Positions 1 to 6,220 of a stretch of 9,212 nt of DNA are shown here, one piece after another. A model generated the notes under the pieces. It worked only from the letters and a program-made list of their open reading frames with translations. It was not told the origin of the DNA and did not search any database. This stretch comes from Nitratifractor sp. Lineage in GTDB: Bacteria; Campylobacterota; Campylobacteria; Campylobacterales; Sulfurovaceae. Each line of letters starts with the position of its first letter. Within the stretch, counting starts at the first letter, position 1. The stretch is from positions 1 through 9,212 of the forward strand of contig WFYP01000051.1 in the NCBI GenBank assembly GCA_015490055.1. The letters are read 5' to 3'. Made by a program: the position numbers and the translations under genes.

Positions 1-151
1 AAGGAGACAGCATTAAGTACGGTTTTAATAACCCAATGGCATTGTCGTCTTTTATCTTCCTCTTTCTACTTTAGCACCCCTTAGTTTAACATATTTTTTA
101 CATTGTCAAACTTTTTATTTCTTTGGGGTTTTGTATTATACGATGGCAATG

Positions 152-182
152 AAGGGCATCTCTAAAAATAGGTAATGCCCTT
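152..182. repeat. 8-bp inverted repeat with 15-nt loop
   Basis: AAGGGCAT (152-159) pairs perfectly with ATGCCCTT (175-182) across a 15-nt AT-rich loop. There is no following T-run on either strand, so it is not a clear intrinsic terminator. The copy of TATTATACG at 134-142 lies just before it, and the second copy (191-199) lies between it and the REP-like palindrome. The two hairpins may therefore be parts of one repeated unit. Confidence 0.55.
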
Positions 183-200
183 AACTATATTATTATACGC

Positions 201-220
201 GTAGGGTCGATTTATCGACC
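201..220 (+). repeat. REP-like palindrome with GTAG head
   Basis: The tetranucleotide GTAG (201-204) is followed by GGTCGAT-TT-ATCGACC (205-220), a perfect 7-bp inverted repeat. A GTAG-type head followed by a short GC-rich palindrome is the signature of REP elements mobilised by RAYT (TnpA-REP, IS200/IS605-related) transposases. GTAGGG-plus-palindrome units are common between genes in many proteobacteria. Its place, 36 nt beyond the stop of the leftward lipoprotein gene, fits the usual extragenic position. The assignment rests on form only; copy number in the genome is unknown and no RAYT gene is in the window. On the minus strand the hairpin could also end lipoprotein transcription, though no U-tract follows. 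Confidence 0.55.
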
Positions 221-256
221 AATAATTGAGCTGAATAGCTATTACCAATCAATCTA

Positions 257-796
257 TTAAGGATTTATTCGGGCATTTCCCTCTGCCCACTCTTTAAATT
301 TATATTTAGGGTCATCTTTGACCCTCCAAAATAGTAAGTTTCCGCTATTTCTCCAAGCATCTAGTATAATGCCATCATTAAAATTACTATTTTTATTGCC
401 AGTTACTACTATTACATTATGCTCATTTATCTTATCGGCATTGGCTCTGCCCCATCTGAATTTAAAACTTTTAAAGCCTCTTGTGTTAATCTCTTGCATA
501 ATATCTTCTACAAAATGGAAGCAGAGTCCTCGTTTTCTTTGACCTGTATTTACCAAAAAGTTATGGTAGAGTGGTGGGCTTACTAAATGGTAGCGATTTG
601 CTAAAACTTTTGGGTAGGTAACTGCAAGAGTTGCTAACTCTTTTGCCTCTTGTTTATTATTAGAGACTGTTAAAAGTTCTTGTTTCAAGTGCTCAATTTT
701 TGGATTGTCTTGAGGCGTATGAATTTGCTTATATGTAACTGCACCACAACTATTTAGTAAAAAGATTGTTATTATTAAAATAATTAATTTTTTCAT
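257..796 (-). CDS. Lipoprotein with possible papain-like Cys/His/Asp triad
   Basis: A 179-residue predicted lipoprotein of unrecognised family. I chose the ATG at 794-796; an in-frame TTG at 830-832 would add 12 residues before a typical lysine-plus-hydrophobic signal. The signal peptide ends in the lipobox LNSC, so Cys17 would be lipidated and the protein anchored in the envelope. The mature part has a helical, charged stretch (about 30-60), then Cys92 in GLCFHFVEDI, His126 in EHNVIVV, and Asp146 in ILDAW. Cys at a helix start, His before a beta strand, then Asp in a later strand is the order in papain-like folds such as transglutaminase-like, NlpC/P60 and CHAP. That is inference from the pattern; no family match can be made here. 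The ribosome binding site is weak (GAG about 10 nt upstream). It is transcribed divergently from the HtrA-like protease. A secreted cysteine hydrolase or an inactive relative is possible. Confidence 0.72.
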   Translation of the reverse strand: MKKLIILIITIFLLNSCGAVTYKQIHTPQDNPKIEHLKQELLTVSNNKQEAKELATLAVTYPKVLANRYHLVSPPLYHNFLVNTGQRKRGLCFHFVEDIMQEINTRGFKSFKFRWGRANADKINEHNVIVVTGNKNSNFNDGIILDAWRNSGNLLFWRVKDDPKYKFKEWAEGNARINP

Positions 797-810
797 TAGC
801 TTACTCAGTC

Positions 811-824
811 TTTTTTTGTATAAT
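811..824 (+). promoter_or_regulatory. Promoter for the protease/CitE-like pair
   Basis: Seven T residues (811-817), a G, then a perfect TATAAT (819-824) match the T-tract plus -10 form of sigma-70 promoters in Campylobacter and Helicobacter, which often lack a -35 box. Transcription would start near 831, leaving a leader of about 16 nt that carries AAGGA. Confidence 0.7.
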
Positions 825-837
825 TGTATCAAAAAAA
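823..837 (-). promoter_or_regulatory. Promoter for the leftward lipoprotein
   Basis: Read on the minus strand, seven T residues (complement of 831-837), then GA, then TACAAT (complement of 823-828) form a mirror image of the rightward promoter. The two -10 boxes overlap by two bases. The start would lie near 816, about 20 nt before the chosen ATG. Confidence 0.6.
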
Positions 838-840
838 GGA
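836..840 (+). promoter_or_regulatory. Ribosome binding site deciding a TTG start
   Basis: AAGGA ends 6 nt before the TTG at 847-849, an ideal spacing. The first in-frame ATG (868-870) is 27 nt away and would leave a signal peptide too short to work. The site therefore supports TTG as the start of the protease gene. Confidence 0.7.
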
Positions 841-846
841 TATTAA

Positions 847-2292
847 TTGAGATATATATTAATAGTTATGTCGTTTATACTATTTTTAAATGCACAAAAC
901 AGTGATAAAGATATAAAAAAAGCTATTGTTAAAATTTATAGTTTTGCAAAAGAGCCAAATTTTCAAAAACCTTGGATTAGTAGCAATATGCGTTCTAGTG
1001 GTAGTGGGGCAGTTATTGGTAAAGATTTAATACTTACAAATGCCCATGTAGTAGCAAATAATACATTTTTAGAAGTGCAAAAGTATGGTAGTGCAAAACG
1101 ATATATTGCTAAAGTTGTAGCTGTATCTCATGAATTAGATTTAGCATTAATTACTTGCGAAGATAAAAGTTTTTTTAAAGGTATAAAACCAATACAAATT
1201 GGTAATTTACCACAAAGTGAACAGAAAATTTTAGTTTATGGATACCCAATGGGTGGCAAGACTCTTAGTGTAACTTCTGGTGTTGTTTCAAGGGTTGAGC
1301 ATCAGAGATATGTACATAGTGGCGAAAAGTTTTTAGCAATTCAAGTAGATGCTGCGATAAATCCAGGTAATAGTGGAGGACCAGCAATTAGTGGTGGTAA
1401 AATTGTTGGAGTTGTGATGCAGGGTATGACATTTAGCCAAAATATTGGCTATTTAGTGCCAACTGTAATGATTAAGCACTTCTTAAAAGATTGGAGTGAT
1501 GGACATATAGATGGTGTGCCAGAACTTCATGTGTTTATATCTAAATTAGAGAATCCAGCGGCAAAAAAATATTTTGGCTTAGATAGCAATCAAACTGGTA
1601 TCTTGGTTAATAGGGTAATGCCATTAGGCAATAGTGCGGGTGTTTTAAAAATAGACGATATTATACTAAGTGTAAATGGCAAGAATATAGAAGATGATGG
1701 AACTGTGGAGTTTAGAGATGGCGAATATACATCAGCAAAATATGTTGTAGATTTACTACAAATGGGTGATAGTGTTAAGTTAAAAGTTTGGAGAAATCGT
1801 AAAGTAATTAACCTTACAGTTAAATTAACAAAGAAAAATAGTGATGTTTGGCTTGTAAAAAATTATATTTACGATAAAGACCCTAGCTACTTTATATATG
1901 GTGGATATCTATTCTCTCCAGTGGTTGAAAATTTAGTCGATTCTGGCAAGAGAAAAGATTGTCAAGTTTATTCTCTACTACAAAAGAGCGCAACTAAGAA
2001 AAAACGAGAGCAAGTTATGCTTTTAGGTGTTTTTGCTGATAGAAGCAATAGGGGTAATCAGGGACTATACCACTATATGCCAACAAAAATAGATGGTAAA
2101 GATATTGTAGATTTTAAGAGCTTTTACAAAGCAGTAAAAGCAAAGAAGAGTGGCTTTATTGTGCTAGAAGATAGCAACCATAGAAAAGTTATTATAGATG
2201 TTGCAGAAGCTTTAAAAAGACAAAAACATATACTTAAGCTTTACAATATTCAGTATGCTAAATCAAAGGATTTAAGAGAGGAGTCTAAGTAA
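847..2292 (+). CDS. Secreted HtrA/Deg-type serine protease with PDZ domain
   Basis: A 481-residue trypsin-fold (MEROPS S1C, HtrA/Deg) endoprotease, probably for periplasmic protein quality control. An N-terminal hydrophobic signal ends near NAQ (about residue 16). The protease domain covers roughly 25-215 with the full triad: His67 in LTNAHVV, Asp98 in HELDLAL and Ser176 in PGNSGGP. A PDZ domain follows (about 225-325, with GILVNRVMPL and IDDIILSVNG). The C-terminal 150 residues are diverged and may hold a second degenerate PDZ (PTKIDGKDI near 415), a layout closer to plant Deg9-like proteins than to classic DegP. It starts at TTG, supported by AAGGA 6 nt upstream. Its stop overlaps the next ATG (TAATG), so the two genes are probably translationally coupled. 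All catalytic residues are intact, so activity is expected; substrates cannot be told from sequence. Confidence 0.93.
   Translation: MRYILIVMSFILFLNAQNSDKDIKKAIVKIYSFAKEPNFQKPWISSNMRSSGSGAVIGKDLILTNAHVVANNTFLEVQKYGSAKRYIAKVVAVSHELDLALITCEDKSFFKGIKPIQIGNLPQSEQKILVYGYPMGGKTLSVTSGVVSRVEHQRYVHSGEKFLAIQVDAAINPGNSGGPAISGGKIVGVVMQGMTFSQNIGYLVPTVMIKHFLKDWSDGHIDGVPELHVFISKLENPAAKKYFGLDSNQTGILVNRVMPLGNSAGVLKIDDIILSVNGKNIEDDGTVEFRDGEYTSAKYVVDLLQMGDSVKLKVWRNRKVINLTVKLTKKNSDVWLVKNYIYDKDPSYFIYGGYLFSPVVENLVDSGKRKDCQVYSLLQKSATKKKREQVMLLGVFADRSNRGNQGLYHYMPTKIDGKDIVDFKSFYKAVKAKKSGFIVLEDSNHRKVIIDVAEALKRQKHILKLYNIQYAKSKDLREESK
2279..2283 (+). promoter_or_regulatory. Ribosome binding site of the CitE-like gene
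   Basis: AGGAG lies inside the last codons of the protease gene, 8 nt before the ATG at 2292. This supports that start even though it overlaps the upstream stop codon. Confidence 0.7.
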
Positions 2293-3218
2293 TGGTTTTT
2301 GAAAATTTGGAGCAGGTTAAAAGCTTAAGCATTGCAGAGAAAAAAGCTAATTTAAATCCAGAGAATAGGTTTAAATTAGTAAAGAGTCTGCACCGTTCTA
2401 ATATGATGTTAAACCCACTTAACTTGGAGCACTTAAATAGATTAGACTCTCTAAATTGTGACTGTGTAACTCTAAATTTAGAAGATGCAATAGCTCCTAG
2501 TAAAAAAGAGGAAGCGTTAATAAATATAGCCTATTTTCTAAGCCATTTAAAGAGTACTAAAAGTGAAATTATAATTCGTGTAAATCCATTCAACGAAGGT
2601 AGAATTAAAGAGATAGAGTTTTTAGAGCCATACTGTTTTAATGCGATTAGAGTCTCTAAGGTTAAAAGCGAAGATGAGGTAATATATGCTTTAAATCTTT
2701 TAGATAGAAATAAAGAGGTACATATTTCGCTAGAGACAAAAGAGGCTTTTAATAGTTTAAATAGTTGGCAGATAAACAATAGTCGCTTTACTCGTGCGAA
2801 TTTAGGTATTTTAGATTTGCTAGCAAGTTTAAAATTGCCCCAATCTCTGCTTAAAATAGAAAACCCTACTATTAGCTATATTTTAAGTAAGTTTTTAATC
2901 GATTGTAAAACTATTGGTATTGAGCCAGTATCTTTTATGTATCAAGATTATAAAGATATAGAGGGTTTTAAAGAGTTTTGTAAATTCGAGCGAGAGTTAG
3001 GCCTTAAAAGCAAAGCTTGCATGGGACCAGCACAAGTAGAGATTGCCAATAAAATATTCGCTCCAACTATCGAAGAGATAAAAAGAGCAAAAACTATTAA
3101 AGAGGCATTTGAAGAGAGTAGCAAAAAAGATATAAATGGCTTTATGCATCCAGAATATGGATTTATAGACGAACCCATCTATAAAGATGCTTTAAATATG
3201 TTAAATAGTTTCAAATAG
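2292..3218 (+). CDS. HpcH/HpaI aldolase/citrate lyase (CitE)-like protein
   Basis: A 308-residue protein of the CitE-like TIM-barrel superfamily, whose members cleave or form C-C bonds of CoA esters using Mg2+. Family landmarks appear in order: HRSNMML (34-40) in place of the usual RS/T-x-L-F-x-PG; NLEDAIAP with Glu64-Asp65 and a following KKEEA; IIIRVNP with Arg96; ISLET with Glu148; and LGILDL with Asp175, the last two fitting the metal ligands. The C-terminal block with SFMYQDYKDIEGF and IFAPTIEEIKRA also fits. Two usual motifs are altered: the N-terminal PG is missing, and the IHPxQ motif reads MGPAQ (244-248), losing its histidine. An N-terminal extension of about 30 residues is unusual. 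The substrate may therefore not be a standard acyl-CoA. It starts one base inside the protease stop codon and shares its promoter, an unexpected pairing of a cytoplasmic enzyme with a secreted protease. No cit operon partners are present. Confidence 0.84.
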   Translation: MVFENLEQVKSLSIAEKKANLNPENRFKLVKSLHRSNMMLNPLNLEHLNRLDSLNCDCVTLNLEDAIAPSKKEEALINIAYFLSHLKSTKSEIIIRVNPFNEGRIKEIEFLEPYCFNAIRVSKVKSEDEVIYALNLLDRNKEVHISLETKEAFNSLNSWQINNSRFTRANLGILDLLASLKLPQSLLKIENPTISYILSKFLIDCKTIGIEPVSFMYQDYKDIEGFKEFCKFERELGLKSKACMGPAQVEIANKIFAPTIEEIKRAKTIKEAFEESSKKDINGFMHPEYGFIDEPIYKDALNMLNSFK

Positions 3219-3248
3219 ATTCATTATTTGGTTTTAAAAAAAATAGAA

Positions 3249-3254
3249 TATAAT
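3249..3254 (+). promoter_or_regulatory. -10 box for the beta-barrel gene
   Basis: A perfect TATAAT follows an A-rich stretch, with a weak TTGGTT (3228-3233) 15 nt upstream. The start would fall near 3261, giving a leader of about 23 nt with AGGAG at 3274-3278. The 65-nt gap after the CitE-like gene has no evident terminator, so read-through is also possible. Confidence 0.6.
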
Positions 3255-3283
3255 ACTTTTGTTAAATTATTATAGGAGTATTT

Positions 3284-3991
3284 ATGAAGAGAGTTATTTT
3301 ATCTGCTTTAGCTATAAGTAGTATTGCATTTGCAGGGAAAAATGTTGCACCAGTTGCAGTACCACCAGTTTCTGTACCAAGTGTTGCACCTGCAGCAATT
3401 AGCTCTAATGGAGTAGCTTTAAAAGTTGGAACATTAGGTGTTGGTGTTGATATTGAACATATGTATAATCAAAAGTTTGGTATGAGGTTAAATGTTAATG
3501 GATTTAAACTAAACAAAACAAAAACATATGATGAAATTAAATACAAAGCAAAATTAAAACTGCTATCTGCTGGTTTATTAGCGGATTACCATCCATGGGG
3601 TAGTATGTTTAGAGTTAGTGGCGGTGTTTACTATAATAATAATAAAATCACAGGAACTGCAAGACCAACAGGAACTGTTACATATGGTGGAAGAACATAT
3701 AATGTAGGTGAAATTGGTAGAATCGATGCAAAGATAGACTTCAAAAAAGTTGCTCCTTATTTAGGTATTGGTTGGAGTTCGACAGAAAGTAGTGGTTGGC
3801 ATTTTACTACAGATATTGGTGTAATGTATGTGGGAAAACCTAGAGTTAATTTGAAAGCACATGCAAATGACCCTACTATTCAAAATGATTTAGATAGTCG
3901 TACAGCAGATGAAGAGGCAAAAGTTTATAAAGATGTAAAAAAATATAAATGGTGGCCTGTTATATCTATTGGTATAGAGAGAAAATTCTAA
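3284..3991 (+). CDS. Predicted small outer-membrane beta-barrel protein
   Basis: A 235-residue predicted exported protein of unknown function. A clear signal peptide (MKRVILSALAISSIAFA) is followed by a low-complexity Pro/Val/Ala segment (about 20-39) that may be a flexible periplasmic linker. The rest alternates polar and hydrophobic residues, rich in Gly, Tyr and Lys, as in amphipathic strands (VGTLGVGVDIEHMY, FRVSGGVYY, YLGIGWSS, FTTDIGVMYVG). The chain ends in IGIERKF, the C-terminal aromatic expected for recognition by the BAM machinery. The size suits an eight-stranded barrel. AGGAG lies 5 nt before the ATG. It is likely monocistronic, with its own -10 box and a hairpin after the stop. 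I do not recognise a named family; an OmpA-like or similar small barrel is the best structural guess. Confidence 0.66.
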   Translation: MKRVILSALAISSIAFAGKNVAPVAVPPVSVPSVAPAAISSNGVALKVGTLGVGVDIEHMYNQKFGMRLNVNGFKLNKTKTYDEIKYKAKLKLLSAGLLADYHPWGSMFRVSGGVYYNNNKITGTARPTGTVTYGGRTYNVGEIGRIDAKIDFKKVAPYLGIGWSSTESSGWHFTTDIGVMYVGKPRVNLKAHANDPTIQNDLDSRTADEEAKVYKDVKKYKWWPVISIGIERKF

Positions 3992-4000
3992 TTAATTTAA

Positions 4001-4016
4001 CTCCCCTTTTGGGGAG
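4001..4016 (+). terminator. Hairpin after the beta-barrel gene
   Basis: CTCCCC-TTTT-GGGGAG forms a perfect 6-bp GC-rich stem with a 4-nt loop, 9 nt after the stop. The following T-run is only three long. A second weaker stem, GAAATTT (4016-4022) with AAATTTC (4031-4037), follows at once. It is a probable but not textbook terminator. Confidence 0.6.
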
Positions 4017-4061
4017 AAATTTCTGCATAAAAATTTCAAAATAATCTTACTTTAATAATCA

Positions 4062-4067
4062 TATAGT
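4062..4067 (+). promoter_or_regulatory. Possible -10 box for the CopD/HemJ-like gene
   Basis: TATAGT lies 28 nt before the ATG, with no clear -35 box. The gene sits after a hairpin, so its own promoter is expected. GAAGGA (4084-4089) is the ribosome binding site, 6 nt from the start. Confidence 0.4.
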
Positions 4068-4095
4068 ATTCTTTCAAAAAATAGAAGGATAAAAT

Positions 4096-4560
4096 ATGCA
4101 AGAGTTTTTTAGTAACTATTCTACAATATTAGTTTTTTTACATGTAATTTCGGCAGTAATATGGGTAGGCGGTATGATAGCTATAAGAGTAGCAGTTCAC
4201 CCAGCACTACAAAGTATAGAAGAGCCAAAAGTAAAATTGGGTAAAACACTGCAAATTGTAGGCAGACTTTTTAACTTAGTTATTCCATTTATATTGATTC
4301 TATTAGCTACTGGTATTATATTTGAATTAGCAGGTATTAAGGGTACTTTAACACATGCTAAAGAGGGTATCTGGACAGTAATGACACTAAATTTTATATT
4401 TATGTACATAAAACGAGCAAAAGCTCAAAAACTATTTAATAGCGGAAAGCTAGAAGAGGCTAAAAAGTGTGTTAAGATATTACCTACCATTTTACTTCCA
4501 ATAAATATTTTGTTAGGAGTAATTGCTATATTCATTGGTGTAATTTTAAGAGGAATGTAG
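4096..4560 (+). CDS. CopD/HemJ-like four-helix inner-membrane protein
   Basis: A 154-residue integral membrane protein with four hydrophobic segments at about 10-34, 57-79, 91-106 and 130-151. The first holds LHVISAVIWVGG with His16 and Trp23, then His35 at its end (RVAVHP). A TM1 histidine followed by W-x-(G/A)-G is typical of the CopD and HemJ (protoporphyrinogen oxidase) groups, where the histidine is thought to bind haem. The length and the last segment (LPTILLPINILL) resemble HemJ. However, the third segment lacks the lysine-containing pattern I associate with true HemJ, so I do not assign that activity. It may bind haem or metal in the cytoplasmic membrane. The start is supported by GAAGGA 6 nt upstream. 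It converges on the FtsB/DivIC-like gene with only 5 nt between the two stops. Confidence 0.6.
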   Translation: MQEFFSNYSTILVFLHVISAVIWVGGMIAIRVAVHPALQSIEEPKVKLGKTLQIVGRLFNLVIPFILILLATGIIFELAGIKGTLTHAKEGIWTVMTLNFIFMYIKRAKAQKLFNSGKLEEAKKCVKILPTILLPINILLGVIAIFIGVILRGM

Positions 4561-4565
4561 GTGTC

Positions 4566-4853
4566 TTAAATATTATTATCGTCTGTAGGAGTTAATTGTA
4601 TCATTTCGAAGTGTTCTTTTTGTAATTTTTGATTTTCACTTTGTAGGGCATTGTACTCTTGTAGTAAGTGTTCTTTCTTCTTCTTTGCATCTAGCATAAC
4701 ATTGATAGAGTATTCTCCAAATAATATAGAGTATAGATATAATAGTAAAGCAACAAAAAATAGTAATTTAAGCAAAGGAGAAAGAAACTTTTTCCCACTT
4801 TGCTCCTCTTGATACTCACTATCTTCTAGTATTTTATTCACCAAATAGCTCAT
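4566..4853 (-). CDS. FtsB/DivIC-like septum formation initiator family protein
   Basis: A 95-residue single-pass membrane protein. A charged cytoplasmic N-terminus (1-24) is followed by one transmembrane helix (about 25-46, LLKLLFFVALLLYLYSILFG). A heptad-like coiled coil rich in Leu, Lys, Glu and Gln (about 52-83) then lies outside the membrane. This is the FtsB/FtsL/DivIC layout of divisome scaffold proteins. It overlaps the end of eno by 20 bp, as expected for the small gene after eno in Campylobacterota (HP0155, Cj1671c). AGGA is only about 2 nt from the ATG; TTG at codon 4 (4842-4844) would have better spacing, so the start may be three codons later. It is probably co-transcribed with, and coupled to, eno. 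The AMIN-domain gene I recall as next in relatives is absent here. Confidence 0.75.
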   Translation of the reverse strand: MSYLVNKILEDSEYQEEQSGKKFLSPLLKLLFFVALLLYLYSILFGEYSINVMLDAKKKKEHLLQEYNALQSENQKLQKEHFEMIQLTPTDDNNI

Positions 4854-6108
4854 TTCCTAAGTATTCGAACTGTCCTAACTCTTTTTGAATCTCTAAAAGT
4901 CTGTTGTATTTAGCGATTCTATCGCTTCTAGCAGTTGAACCAGTTTTGATTTGTGCAGTGTTAAGTGCTACTGCAAAGTCTGCAATAAATGCATCTTCGC
5001 TCTCTCCACTTCTGTGGCTCATTACGCAAGTGTAGCCATTTCTTTGTGCTAGACGAACTGTCATCATAGTTTCACTTAACGTTCCAATTTGGTTTGGCTT
5101 GATTAAGATAGAGTTTGCAACACCTTTTGTAATACCCTCTGCTAAAATCTCTGCATTTGTTACGAATAAATCGTCTCCAACCAACTGAACTCTATCGCCT
5201 AATCTATCTGTAAGCTCTTTCCAACCATCCCAGTCATCTTCGCTAAGACCATCTTCGATAGAAACTATAGGGTATTTGTTTAGTAAGTTTTCATAGTAGT
5301 CGATTAGTTCGCTACTTGTAAGCTCTTTACCTTCTGATTTAAGAACATACTTGCCTTCGTCGTTTGTAATTTCGCTAGATGCAACATCTAATGCTAGAAC
5401 AATTTGCTTTCCAGCTTCGTAACCTGCATTTTTAATTGCATTCATAATAACTTCAATCGGCTCTTCATTGCTCTTTAAGTTTGGAGCAAATCCACCCTCG
5501 TCACCAACAGCAGTACTTTCGCCCATCTCATCGATAATTTTCTTTAACTCGTGATAAATTTCAGAAACTGCTCTAAGACCTTCAGAGAAGCTATCAAAAC
5601 CGATTGGCATAATCATATACTCTTGGAAATCCACAGAGTTGTTAGCATGCTCACCACCATTAATAATGTTAAACATAGGAACTGGCATAACAACACCATT
5701 AGCTCCACCTAAATAGCGATATAGAGGCATTTTTAAACTAGCCGCCGCTGCACGAGCTACCGCCATAGATACACCAAGTACAGCATTTGCACCCATATTA
5801 GAGTAGTTGCTTGTACCATCTACCTCTTTCATAGTTAAATCTATCTCTGCTTGATTAAATGGGCTCATACCAACAACTGCTTCTGCTAATGCATCGTTTA
5901 CATTTTGCACAGCCTTTAGCACACCTTTACCATGAAATCTATCGCCACCATCACGAAGTTCTAAAGCCTCTCTCTTACCAGTACTAGCACCACTTGGAAC
6001 AATAGCACTCTCTTTAGTACCATCACTTAAAACAACAGTAGCACGAACAGTTGGGTTACCACGACTATCTAAAACTTCATCTGCATATACATCTTCTATA
6101 AAAACCAT
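4834..6108 (-). CDS. eno: Enolase
   Basis: Phosphopyruvate hydratase, interconverting 2-phosphoglycerate and phosphoenolpyruvate in glycolysis/gluconeogenesis; cytosolic and Mg2+-dependent. At 424 residues it is the normal bacterial length and complete. Visible landmarks are SGASTGKREALELRD (39-53), His154 in GGEHANNSVDF, the catalytic acid/base Glu204 in VGDEGGFAPN, metal ligands Asp241, Glu285 (SIEDGL) and Asp312 (GDDLF), catalytic Lys337 in LIKPNQIGT, and His365 in MSHRSGESED. No key residue is missing. The ATG at 6106-6108 has AAGGGA 4 nt upstream and its own -10 box. It lies downstream of recA, as I recall from H. pylori and C. jejuni, but here a lipoprotein gene separates them. Its 3' end overlaps the FtsB/DivIC-like gene by 20 bp. 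Confidence 0.99.
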   Translation of the reverse strand: MVFIEDVYADEVLDSRGNPTVRATVVLSDGTKESAIVPSGASTGKREALELRDGGDRFHGKGVLKAVQNVNDALAEAVVGMSPFNQAEIDLTMKEVDGTSNYSNMGANAVLGVSMAVARAAAASLKMPLYRYLGGANGVVMPVPMFNIINGGEHANNSVDFQEYMIMPIGFDSFSEGLRAVSEIYHELKKIIDEMGESTAVGDEGGFAPNLKSNEEPIEVIMNAIKNAGYEAGKQIVLALDVASSEITNDEGKYVLKSEGKELTSSELIDYYENLLNKYPIVSIEDGLSEDDWDGWKELTDRLGDRVQLVGDDLFVTNAEILAEGITKGVANSILIKPNQIGTLSETMMTVRLAQRNGYTCVMSHRSGESEDAFIADFAVALNTAQIKTGSTARSDRIAKYNRLLEIQKELGQFEYLGNELFGE

Positions 6109-6135
6109 ATCATCCCTTAATAGTAAAATTGTGTA

Positions 6136-6141
6136 ATTATA
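6136..6141 (-). promoter_or_regulatory. -10 box for eno
   Basis: A perfect TATAAT on the minus strand (ATTATA on plus) lies 27 nt before the eno ATG. Transcription would start near 6129. No convincing -35 box is seen. It gives eno independent expression although it sits behind the lipoprotein gene. Confidence 0.6.
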
Positions 6142-6181
6142 CTAAATCTTTGATTAATGGGTGGTTTAAAATTTAGGAGTT

Positions 6182-6208
6182 AAGAGATAGAAGCGGTTTC
6201 TATCTCTT
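6182..6208 (-). terminator. Hairpin after the lipoprotein gene
   Basis: AAGAGATAGAA (6182-6192) pairs perfectly with TTCTATCTCTT (6198-6208) over a 5-nt loop, an 11-bp stem 12 nt beyond the lipoprotein stop. On the minus strand the T-run after it is poor (AACTCCTAAATTTT), so it may protect the 3' end as much as terminate. On the plus strand TTTATTAT follows, but no rightward gene ends nearby. Confidence 0.5.
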
Positions 6209-6220
6209 TATTATGAACAG

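Larger units (their letters stand above)
1..256. other. Intergenic/edge region without a convincing gene
   Basis: Two plus-strand frames are open from the left edge, to stops at 72-74 and 82-84. A minus-strand frame with an ATG at 11-13 is open to the same edge. All are too short to identify. The region is AT-rich and structured. It holds a hairpin at 152-182, a GTAG-headed palindrome at 201-220 and a 9-bp direct repeat TATTATACG at 134-142 and 191-199. It could include the end of a neighbouring gene or mobile element outside the window, but nothing recognisable identifies it. Confidence 0.5.

Noticed and set aside
61..80. Possible insertion-sequence end, read on minus as GGGGTGCTAAAGTAG (IS1595-like in feel)
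   Set aside because: No partner inverted repeat, target duplication or transposase is visible, and the likeness is from memory only.
1..84. End of a protein gene on the plus strand or start of one on the minus strand
   Set aside because: Several frames are open over this short AT-rich stretch and none gives a recognisable protein end or a good ribosome binding site.
61..110. Leftward promoter: TTGACA on minus (105-110) with a -10-like TAAACT or TTAAAC 15-16 nt further on, driving something across the left edge
   Set aside because: The -10 match is poor, the spacing is short, and no gene or known RNA can be read in the 80 nt that follow.
4096..4560. Calling this gene hemJ outright
   Set aside because: The topology and TM1 histidine fit, but the lysine pattern expected in the third helix of HemJ is not seen and no haem genes are nearby.
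6182..6208. Riboswitch or attenuator in the eno leader
   Set aside because: The hairpin lies upstream of the eno -10 box (6136-6141), so it would not be in the main eno transcript; it fits the 3' end of the lipoprotein gene better.
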